Shown piece after piece: positions 1 through 5,741 of a DNA stretch of 9,512 nucleotides (position 1 is the stretch's first letter; each line of letters opens with the position of its first letter). The stretch lies in contig JACDHU010000044.1 in the NCBI GenBank assembly GCA_013820865.1, forward strand, positions 1-9,512, written 5' to 3'. Under the pieces are notes generated by a model. That model worked only from the letters and a program-made list of their open reading frames with translations, did not search any database and was not told the origin of the DNA. The DNA is from Chloroflexota bacterium (GTDB lineage Bacteria > Chloroflexota > Limnocylindria > QHBO01). Both the position numbers and the translations under genes were made by a program.

Positions 1-1
1 G

Positions 2-610
2 CTCGAGCTGGTCGCTGCACCGCTGCTGCTTGCCGGCGCGCCGATCACGCTGACGTTGCGCGCCGTTCGTCCATCGGTCCGTCGGCGCCTGCTGGCGGTG
101 CTTCAGAGCCGTGTCATGCACGTCATCTCGTTCCCGGTGGTTGCCTGGGTGCTGTTTGCCGCCGTCAACTGGGGCTGGCATTTCAGCGTGTTCTACGATC
201 AGGCCCTCGAGAATCAGCTGCTGCATTACGTCCAGCACGCGACCTTCCTGGGCGCGGCGCTCCTGTTCTGGTGGCCGGTCATCGGCGCCGATCCGTCCCC
301 CTGGCGCCTGCCGCACCCGGTTCGCCTGCTCTATCTATTCCTCGCCATGCCGCAGAACTCGTTCCTTGGCGTGGCACTCATGTCAGCTTCGACGGTGCTC
401 TATCCGCATTACGTGACGAACGTGCGCGACTGGGGTATCACGCCGCTCGAGGACCAGCAGTTGGGCGGCGTGATCATGTGGGTCGTCGGCGACGTCTTCT
501 TCCTTGCGGGGATGGCATTCGTCGTGGTGCAGTGGATGCGCCATGAGGAGCGTCGAACCGTCCGCCTGGACGCCCGCCTCGCTGCCGAGCGCGCCGCTCG
601 GGGCGAGTGA
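2..610 (+). CDS. ctaG: CtaG-type cytochrome c oxidase assembly protein (3' part)
   Basis: This is the C-terminal 202 residues of a polytopic membrane protein. The reading frame is open to the left window edge, so the true start lies upstream. It begins with a helix ending LLLAGAPITLTLR, which matches the turn before the last helices of caa3-type CtaG proteins. It continues with hydrophobic helices containing the family's aromatic/His pattern: WGWHFSVFYDQAL, then HYVQHATFLGAALLFWWPVIG, then MPQNSFLGVAL. It ends in a charged cytoplasmic tail rich in Arg and Glu. In this family the protein is needed for assembly of aa3/caa3 cytochrome oxidase, probably for copper-centre formation, and it works in the membrane. 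The convergent neighbour makes heme O/A, so both genes serve oxidase biogenesis; the oxidase structural genes are probably just outside the window to the left. Family assignment is from recognisable motifs; the copper role is inferred from family knowledge. Confidence 0.85.
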   Translation, partial: LELVAAPLLLAGAPITLTLRAVRPSVRRRLLAVLQSRVMHVISFPVVAWVLFAAVNWGWHFSVFYDQALENQLLHYVQHATFLGAALLFWWPVIGADPSPWRLPHPVRLLYLFLAMPQNSFLGVALMSASTVLYPHYVTNVRDWGITPLEDQQLGGVIMWVVGDVFFLAGMAFVVVQWMRHEERRTVRLDARLAAERAARGE

Positions 611-638
611 TCGATTGCGCCGCACGCCGCCAGCCCTT

Positions 639-757
639 GTTGCACCCCGCGACACTAAAGTCGAAGGAGGTCGAGCTCAAATGTCCTGGGTCGCACTACA
701 TGCAACAGATGACGAGGGAGATCAGATTCCTTCGACTTTGGTCGCACCCGGTGCAAC
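639..757. repeat. Intergenic imperfect palindrome with extra half-copy; possible bidirectional terminator
   Basis: This 119-bp element sits in the 168-bp gap between the converging ctaG and ctaAB genes. Its outer arms, 639-668 and 728-757, are 30 nt each and match as an inverted repeat at 24 of 30 positions. The outer ends (GGTGCAAC and its complement) and the inner 12 nt (TCCTTCGACTTT and its complement) match best. A third related unit lies between the arms at 684-706. It starts TCCTGGGTCGCAC, ends TGCAAC, and shares the pattern GGTCGCAC-N4-TGCAAC with the right arm in the same orientation. The layout suggests a mobile or amplified palindromic repeat rather than a simple terminator, although the hairpin could stop transcription from both sides. 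No poly-T tract flanks it. I recall similar GTCGCACC/GGTGCGAC palindromes between genes in Chloroflexota genomes, but that is memory, not a search result. Confidence 0.65.
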
Positions 758-778
758 TCGGCGACGGAGACGGCTCGG

Positions 779-2575
779 TCAGGCGAGCGGGAAGCGCAAC
801 AGGGCGTCGGCCGCAACCGCGGCGAAGAGCAGCGTGAGATAGCTGATTGAATAGCGGAACAGGCTGATCGCAGCCCGGCCATTGCCGGCATCGCGGCGCA
901 GGCGAACGGCCTGAAGCAGAAAAACGGCTCCCAGCACGACGGCTGACACGAGGTAGATCCAGCCCATGCCGGCCACCGGCAGGAGGAGCAGGCTGACGGC
1001 AATCAGCGCGACCGTGTACAGCACGATCTGGCGCGCGGTCTCCGCCTCCCCGCGCACCACGGGCAGCATCGGCACGCCGGCCGCCGCGTAGTCGCCGCGA
1101 TAACGCAGCGCGAGCGCCCAGAAGTGCGGTGGCGTCCAATAAAACACGATGGCAAACAGGACGAGTGCCGGCAGCCCGACCTCGCCGGTCACCGCGGCCC
1201 ATGCCACCAGCACCGGCACGCAGCCGGCGGCCCCGCCGATCACGATGTTCTGCGGCGTGCTCCGCTTGAGCCACATCGTGTAGACGAAGACGTAAAACGC
1301 GGTCGCGCTCAGCGCCAGGACCGCGCTCAACACGTTGACAGTGAGCGCCAGGAAAACGAACGCCAGCACGCTGAGCCCGATCCCGAACCACAACGCGCCG
1401 CGCGGGCTGACGGCGTGACGCGGTAACGGCCGATGTCGCGTGCGACCCATGAGGTGGTCGATGTCGCGATCCACGTACATGTTGATCGCATTGGCCCCGC
1501 CGGCCGCCAGCGTGCCACCGGCCACGACCGCGACCATCAGCCACAGCGAGGGGAAACCGCCCTGGGCCAGTACCATGGTCGGCACCGTGGTGACTAGCAG
1601 CAGCTCGATGATGCGCGGCTTGGTGAGCGAGATGTAGGCACGCACGGTGTCCATCGGTCCAGGTGCTGGCGCAGAGGTACGGGCCGCCATCTCGGATGGC
1701 CGCAGGCGACGGGTGGTCAGCATTAGCCAGACCGATGCGCCCCACAGGGCGGCACCGACCGCGAGGTGCGGGACCACGAAGACGGCGGACAGGCGCGAGA
1801 TGACGTTGAGCCCGCCCAGCGCGATCTGCACCACGATGAACACGACCAGCCAGGTGGCCAGTCGCCGCGGCAGCGGCGCATCGGTCGAGCGGTGGATGCT
1901 GATCGCCGTCCACACGACCAGGCCCGCGACCACCAGGCTCAGCCCGCGATGCGCGAGATGCACGGCCTGCTCGTTGCCGAGAACCGCCGGCACAAGTGAA
2001 CCATTCATGAGCGGGAAGTCCGCGTAGGCGAGTCCCGCCTGCTGACCTGTGACCCAGGAGCCGAGCAGCATCTGGCCGAAGACGACGACTGCCGTGAGCG
2101 CGACCAGCTTCGTGAGACCCGGCCGCGCGTGGGCGGCAGGCATCGGTCCATGGGTTGCTCGCTCGGCGATGAAAATGACCGCGGCGAACACGACGAGGGC
2201 CATGCCGAGGTGCGCGGTCACGAGCTCGGCGGCGAGACCCTCGAGCACGACGGCCGCCCCTATCAGCGACTGCACGATGACGAGCACTCCCGCCGCGATC
2301 GCTGCCAGCAGCAGCGGTAGGTCACGACGACGCTTCGTGAACACGGTGATGAGGCCGATCGCGCCGACCAGCGGACCAACGAAGACGGCCGCGATGAGCC
2401 GATGCGTGTGCTCGATCCAGGCGTGCAGGTCTGCGGGCGGCAGCCAGTCGCCGAAGCAGAGCGGCCAGTCCGGGCAGCCCAGGCCGGAATCGGTGGCGCG
2501 CACCAGGCCGCCCACGGCAATCAGGATGAAGGTGGCGACGGCAGCGGCCACCGCCAGCTTGGCGAATCGGGTCAC
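779..2575 (-). CDS. ctaAB: Fused heme A synthase - heme O synthase (CtaA-CtaB, protoheme IX farnesyltransferase)
   Basis: This 598-residue membrane protein joins two consecutive enzymes of heme A synthesis. Residues 1 to about 290 are a COX15/CtaA domain with eight predicted helices. It has the first-loop Cys pair in GCPDWPLC (C34, C40), the EHTHR motif (E55, H56, H58), and further heme-ligand-type histidines H122, H206/H209 and H270. It hydroxylates and oxidises the C8 methyl of heme O. Residues from about 308 to the end are a UbiA-type prenyltransferase. It shows SLTKPR at 316-321, the Mg-diphosphate motif N365-xxx-D369-xxx-D373, HRPLP, YxxxxKRSTxxN at 432-443, and TPPHFW at 481-486, followed by DYxxAGVPMLP. 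It farnesylates heme B to heme O. The start is GTG at 2575, preceded by a Shine-Dalgarno-like GAGAGGA about 8 nt upstream. An overlapping out-of-frame ATG is followed at once by TGA. Each half is full length, and all key residues I looked for are present. Similar fusions occur in Chloroflexota. Confidence 0.94.
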   Translation of the reverse strand: MTRFAKLAVAAAVATFILIAVGGLVRATDSGLGCPDWPLCFGDWLPPADLHAWIEHTHRLIAAVFVGPLVGAIGLITVFTKRRRDLPLLLAAIAAGVLVIVQSLIGAAVVLEGLAAELVTAHLGMALVVFAAVIFIAERATHGPMPAAHARPGLTKLVALTAVVVFGQMLLGSWVTGQQAGLAYADFPLMNGSLVPAVLGNEQAVHLAHRGLSLVVAGLVVWTAISIHRSTDAPLPRRLATWLVVFIVVQIALGGLNVISRLSAVFVVPHLAVGAALWGASVWLMLTTRRLRPSEMAARTSAPAPGPMDTVRAYISLTKPRIIELLLVTTVPTMVLAQGGFPSLWLMVAVVAGGTLAAGGANAINMYVDRDIDHLMGRTRHRPLPRHAVSPRGALWFGIGLSVLAFVFLALTVNVLSAVLALSATAFYVFVYTMWLKRSTPQNIVIGGAAGCVPVLVAWAAVTGEVGLPALVLFAIVFYWTPPHFWALALRYRGDYAAAGVPMLPVVRGEAETARQIVLYTVALIAVSLLLLPVAGMGWIYLVSAVVLGAVFLLQAVRLRRDAGNGRAAISLFRYSISYLTLLFAAVAADALLRFPLA

Positions 2576-2578
2576 ATC

Positions 2579-2630
2579 GGGTTCCTCTCACCGCTCGCGG
2601 GCCTCTGCCGAGCGGGCTGCGCTCATGATA
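2579..2630 (-). promoter_or_regulatory. Putative ctaAB -10 box, 5' leader hairpin and Shine-Dalgarno
   Basis: Reading on the minus strand, a TATCAT hexamer (2630 to 2625) could be a -10 box. It would place the transcript start near 2618 and give a leader of about 42 nt. The leader holds a perfect 7-bp GC stem (CCGCTCG/CGAGCGG; plus-strand arms 2591-2597 and 2609-2615, 11-nt loop). Immediately after it comes the GAGAGGA ribosome-binding site for the GTG at 2575. A matching -35 is not evident. This is the only gene here with both a leader and a clear Shine-Dalgarno sequence. Confidence 0.4.
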
Positions 2631-2671
2631 GCCCGCCACCATCCACGCTGACCGATGCGCTGGGGGTGCGA

Positions 2672-2803
2672 TCACTGTATGGGCCAATCGTCACGCGAGC
2701 GGCTCGGTGCGCTGCGTTTGTCCTCTGCATGGGTCACAGCTGAGCGTGGCGTGCTCGCCGGCGTGCCGCTCGTGCGTAGTGGTGTTCACTGCATGGGCCA
2801 ATC
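2672..2803. repeat. Duplicated 18-mer in the ctaAB / MOSC-GNAT divergent spacer
   Basis: The 18-mer TCACTGYATGGGCCAATC occurs at 2672-2689 and at 2786-2803, in the same orientation and 114 bp apart, with one mismatch (T or C at the sixth base). Weak similarity continues downstream of both copies (CACGCGAGC against CGCGCAGC, then CGGT). A third, shorter relative (CTGCATGGGTCA) is at 2725-2736. The rest of the 310-bp spacer shows no gene I can support. The copies could be operator sites or the remains of a local duplication. Confidence 0.45.
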
Positions 2804-2873
2804 CGCGCGCAGCATCGGTTCCGCGTGAACATTGACCGATGGACGGGCCGGCGCGGGTAACGGCCTCTGGCGG

Positions 2874-2879
2874 TAGGAT
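2874..2879 (+). promoter_or_regulatory. Putative -10 box of a leaderless promoter for the MOSC-GNAT gene
   Basis: TAGGAT ends 6 nt before the ATG at 2886, so transcription would begin at or within a base or two of the start codon. No Shine-Dalgarno sequence precedes the ATG. With a 17-bp spacer the -35 position reads GCGCGG, which is no match. A TTGACC at 2832-2837 is too far away for this -10. Confidence 0.45.
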
Positions 2880-2885
2880 GCCGAT

Positions 2886-4139
2886 ATGAGCGACGGACGG
2901 CTGCTCCAGATCAACGTGTCGGACGGTGGCGTGCCGAAGCTGCCGGTTCCAGCCGCACGCGTCACGAGCGATGGTGTCGAAGGTGACCGCCAGCGCGGGG
3001 TGACCGTGCACGGCGGCCCGCACCGCGCCGTCAGCATCTTGGGCATCGAAGCGATTCAGCGCGTCGCGGCCGAGGGCCACCCGATCGAGCCTGGCTCGAC
3101 TGGCGAAAACCTGACGACGGAGGGCTTCGACGTATCGGCGTTGGCCGTCGGATCACGGCTGGCCATCGGCGCCGGGGTGGTCCTGGAGCTCTCGTCTGTC
3201 GCGAATCCGTGCCGCACCATCCGCGACTCCTTCGCGGATCAGCGCTTCGGGCGACTCGGTGCCAAGGCGCATCCGCTCGACAGCCGGATGTACGCGCGCG
3301 TCATCAGGCCTGGAACGGTCCGGGCCGGCGACCCAATCCGCGTGTCCCCTCCCGAGGATGGCTCTGCCGTTCTGCTGAGCTTGGCCGAGCGGCTGGACCA
3401 GGCCGAACGCGTCAGCGCGCTCGCCTTCTGGCATGCCGCACGGGAGGCCGGCCAGGAGATCTCAATCCTCGACGACGGTGGCATCGCTGCATCCGCCGCG
3501 CCGCAGCTCCCCGGCCAGGCCTTCAACAGCGCGATCGGTTTCGCGCACCTGCCCAACCTCGTCGACCGCGCGGTCGAGCACTTCACCGCTCATGGCGTGA
3601 CGGGCTTTGTCATGGCCGATGAGCCACCGTGGCGCGGCGCCGTCGCCGATACGACGCTCGCTCGGTGGGCGGCAAACCCCGATGAGCTCGTTGGCGAGCC
3701 TCCGCCCGACGGCGTCGTCATCCGAGAGCTTGGACGCCAGGAAGTCGGCCCATGGTCAGCGGTGATCGTCGCGGCGAGCGACCTGCCTCCAAACATAGCC
3801 CAGGCGTGGATCGATCTGGAGGGGCACCTGGCGCGGGCTGGGCACCACCATCGGTTCGTCGCGGAGGTTGGCGGCGAGCCCGTGGCCACCGGCAGCGTTC
3901 ACACCCATGGGGGCGTCGGCTGGCTGCGCGCAGGATCGGTGCTCCCGGAGTTTCGCGGGCGAGACCTCCAGCGCGCCATCATCACCGCTCGCGCCGACCT
4001 CGCACACCGCGCCGGATGCGACATCATTGGCGCCTCGACGGTGGAGGGCGGCGCTTCGGCGCGCAATGTCGAACGCCTGGGCTTCGAACAAATCGCGACG
4101 CGGCGCAACTACCAGACAACGCCTACGACACGGGCCTGA
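2886..4139 (+). CDS. MOSC domain protein fused to tandem GNAT-like acetyltransferase domains
   Basis: The product is 417 residues. Residues 1 to about 155 form a MOSC domain, the beta-barrel found at the C-terminus of molybdenum-cofactor sulfurases and in YiiM/YuaD-type proteins. The opening INVSDGGVPKLP, EGDRQRGVTVHGGPHRAVS at 32-50, GSTGENLTTEG, and the invariant cysteine in NPCRTI (C109) are all visible; this Cys is thought to carry the sulfur. Residues of about 165-270 look like a degenerate first GNAT lobe (FNSAIGF, then DRAVEHFTAHGVTGFVM). Residues of about 278-412 are a second GNAT domain with motif A at GSVLPEFRGRDLQRAII (350-366) and the closing ARNVERLGFEQIATRRNY. In the acetyl-CoA loop RGRDLQ, Asp replaces the usual Gly of RGxGxG/A, so binding may be altered. 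The substrate is unknown. ATG 2886 gives the usual MOSC N-terminus. The gene's 3' end overlaps the convergent oxygenase gene by 31 bp. The domain calls are firm; how the domains cooperate is unknown. Confidence 0.85.
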   Translation: MSDGRLLQINVSDGGVPKLPVPAARVTSDGVEGDRQRGVTVHGGPHRAVSILGIEAIQRVAAEGHPIEPGSTGENLTTEGFDVSALAVGSRLAIGAGVVLELSSVANPCRTIRDSFADQRFGRLGAKAHPLDSRMYARVIRPGTVRAGDPIRVSPPEDGSAVLLSLAERLDQAERVSALAFWHAAREAGQEISILDDGGIAASAAPQLPGQAFNSAIGFAHLPNLVDRAVEHFTAHGVTGFVMADEPPWRGAVADTTLARWAANPDELVGEPPPDGVVIRELGRQEVGPWSAVIVAASDLPPNIAQAWIDLEGHLARAGHHHRFVAEVGGEPVATGSVHTHGGVGWLRAGSVLPEFRGRDLQRAIITARADLAHRAGCDIIGASTVEGGASARNVERLGFEQIATRRNYQTTPTTRA

Positions 4140-4942
4140 CGGACGCGCCGCTCTGCGGAGCGAGAGTGTGGCACGTGGCGGAGCACGCCCGGAACGACGG
4201 GCAACACGCCGCGAATGCCGGACGCCATGCGCTCAACACCACGCTGCCGCGCGGCCGACCAACCGATCCCGTATTGCTGGCGCAGCGGCACGGGGAGCGT
4301 CGCGAGCGAGATGAGGTGGGCGGCATCCCATGCAACGCGCGGAAGAAGGCGCGTCGGATAGAGCACGGTACTCGCGATCTCGCGCGCGGTCGGCGTCACG
4401 CAGACTCGGCCGCTTTCTATCATCGACGCCATCCACGTCCTCAGCTCGTCGATCGTCGACGGGATGTCGCCGGATGGAACTCCGAGCAGCTCGGCCACAC
4501 GGGCGCACTCGCGGTGATAGGCCTGCTCATCGGCGGCCGATAGCGGCGCGACGAAACGGCCATACACCCGCAGCGCCGTATCGACCAGGGTTGCGTGCAC
4601 CCACAGCAGCGCCTCGGGATCGCTCGCGCTGTACGCCTCGCCGCTGCCGGGCAGACGGCCGCGCACCGACGCATGGATGGCGTTCACGCGACGGATGGCC
4701 GCATCGGCGGTTGATCGGCTGCCGAAGATCACGTCGTAGCTGCTGGTCAACGTCCGCAACAGGCGTCCGACCGGATCGGTGGCGTAGGTCGAGTGCTCGG
4801 CCACGCCAGCCGCCACCGACGGATGCGCCACCTGCATGAGGAGCGCGCACGACCCACCCGCCAGCACGAGGACCTCGCGGTCGATCTTCCAGGACATGGA
4901 CCCGGGGCCGAACAGGCCAGCCGCCTCCTCCCCCGGAGTCAT
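4109..4942 (-). CDS. DUF2236 / MpaB-family oxygenase-like protein
   Basis: This 277-residue protein carries the signature of the DUF2236 family, which includes the mycophenolic-acid oxygenase MpaB and the rubber oxygenase Lcp. Visible landmarks are LLMQVAHPSVAAGVAEHSTY (35-53, with H40 and H50), DPVGRLLRTL (R60), the VNAIHASVRG segment (H90), and WVHATLVDTALRVYGRF (W114, H116, D121). In Lcp a histidine and nearby basic residues hold a b-type heme; a similar cofactor is inferred here, not shown. The real substrate is unknown. Its ATG overlaps the stop codon of the upstream rhomboid gene as TGATG, and no separate Shine-Dalgarno sequence is seen. It is therefore probably co-transcribed and translated by coupling. 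The last 31 bp, encoding a basic tail, overlap the 3' end of the convergent MOSC-GNAT gene. Confidence 0.85.
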   Translation of the reverse strand: MTPGEEAAGLFGPGSMSWKIDREVLVLAGGSCALLMQVAHPSVAAGVAEHSTYATDPVGRLLRTLTSSYDVIFGSRSTADAAIRRVNAIHASVRGRLPGSGEAYSASDPEALLWVHATLVDTALRVYGRFVAPLSAADEQAYHRECARVAELLGVPSGDIPSTIDELRTWMASMIESGRVCVTPTAREIASTVLYPTRLLPRVAWDAAHLISLATLPVPLRQQYGIGWSAARQRGVERMASGIRGVLPVVPGVLRHVPHSRSAERRVRQARVVGVVW

Positions 4943-5700
4943 CAGTAGGCCGATGCCGGCGTGCCGCGCGGGTGCCTGGGCTGGCTGAAGATGACGCGGA
5001 AGACCAACCCGGCCACGACCCCGGCGACGAAGCCGCCGATGTGGGCCATGTACGCCACCCCGCCGGTCTGCTCAGTGACCGCGAAGGCGCCGAAGCCGTT
5101 GATGAATTGGAGCGCCGCCCACATGCCGATGGCGACAATGGCCGGCACCGGCACCAGGAAGCGAAACACGAACACGGTCACTCGATTCGTCGGGAACATC
5201 ACGAGGTACGCGCCAAGCACACCTGAGATAGCACCCGAGGCGCCGAGCGTCGGGATGATCGAATCGGTGTCGATCATGATCTGGGCGAAGCTCGCGATGA
5301 CGCCGGCAACGAGGTAGAAGACCAGGTACAGCCCGTGCCCGATGCGATGTTCGACGTTGTCGCCGAAGACCCACAGGAAGAGCATGTTGCCCGCCAGGTG
5401 GAGCCAGCCGCCGTGCATGAAGATGCTGCTGAACAGCGTGAGCCAGATCGGGCTGGGACCGGGCTCCTGGGGCACCGGGACCTGCTGGCCATCGACGGTG
5501 ATCGATTCGGGCTCGATCAGATCCACACCGTTCGTGATCTCGAATGGCACCGCGCTGAATCCGTACGTGAATTCGGCCCCGGCCGTACTGGCGCCGGCGC
5601 CCTGAAGGAGCAGGAAGACGGCGATGTTGATCGCGATGAAGGCCAGGCTCACGTAGGCCGGGCCGTGACCGCGCTCGTTCTCATCGCTGATCGGGAACAT
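4942..5700 (-). CDS. Rhomboid-family intramembrane serine protease
   Basis: The product is 252 residues with about six transmembrane helices. It starts with MFPISDEN, the usual start of this bacterial rhomboid subfamily. The catalytic dyad is visible as Ser155 in GASGAISG and His220 in AHIGGF. The supporting HGGWLHLAGNMLFLWVFGDN segment (96-115) supplies H101 and N105 for the oxyanion region. A loop of about 40 residues between helices 1 and 2 (roughly 44-85, rich in Pro and Glu) lies outside the membrane, as in relatives. Rhomboids cut single-pass membrane proteins within or next to their helix; the substrate is unknown. The start at 5700 is supported by TATCAT 8 nt upstream and by the conserved N-terminus. 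The gene heads a two-gene operon with the DUF2236 gene. Both catalytic residues are intact, so the protein is predicted to be active. Confidence 0.92.
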   Translation of the reverse strand: MFPISDENERGHGPAYVSLAFIAINIAVFLLLQGAGASTAGAEFTYGFSAVPFEITNGVDLIEPESITVDGQQVPVPQEPGPSPIWLTLFSSIFMHGGWLHLAGNMLFLWVFGDNVEHRIGHGLYLVFYLVAGVIASFAQIMIDTDSIIPTLGASGAISGVLGAYLVMFPTNRVTVFVFRFLVPVPAIVAIGMWAALQFINGFGAFAVTEQTGGVAYMAHIGGFVAGVVAGLVFRVIFSQPRHPRGTPASAY

Positions 5701-5708
5701 CGGCGCCG

Positions 5709-5714
5709 ATGATA
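5709..5714 (-). promoter_or_regulatory. Putative -10 box for the rhomboid operon
   Basis: On the minus strand this reads TATCAT and ends 8 nt before the ATG at 5700. There is no Shine-Dalgarno sequence, so the mRNA is probably leaderless or nearly so. The expected -35 position falls at about 5732-5737, on top of the -10 box of the divergent Eis-like gene. Confidence 0.45.
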
Positions 5715-5729
5715 GAGCACGGAACGCGC

Positions 5730-5735
5730 CATAAT
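5730..5735 (+). promoter_or_regulatory. Putative -10 box for the Eis-like acetyltransferase gene
   Basis: CATAAT (five of six matches to TATAAT) ends 6 nt before the GTG at 5742. No Shine-Dalgarno sequence is present. The spacing supports this GTG over the in-frame ATG at 5709, which would put the promoter inside the gene. The expected -35 position at about 5707-5712 overlaps the rhomboid -10 box. Confidence 0.45.
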
Positions 5736-5741
5736 CGGCGG

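Noticed and set aside
696..1913. A long open frame (405 codons) on the minus strand inside ctaAB.
   Set aside because: It is in another frame of the same strand as the clearly recognisable CtaA-CtaB protein, is rich in Arg, Gly, Ala and His as GC-rich shadow frames are, and has no family motif.
2679..2828. A 49-codon ORF on the plus strand whose two MGQS segments fall in the duplicated 18-mers.
   Set aside because: There is no ribosome-binding site at good spacing, no recognisable family, and no -10 box near the start. The in-frame repeat follows from the DNA duplication being 114 bp apart. It would need conservation in relatives to be believed.
3752..4543. An open plus-strand frame of 263 codons spanning the end of the MOSC-GNAT gene and the antisense of the DUF2236 gene.
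   Set aside because: Its translation is low-complexity and Arg-rich, and both real genes beneath it carry strong family motifs.
5709..5741. An upstream in-frame ATG at 5709 for the Eis-like gene.
   Set aside because: It would add MIEHGTRHNRR, which is unlike the usual Eis N-terminus, and would overlap the promoter elements of both divergent genes. The GTG at 5742 gives a standard start and correct -10 spacing.
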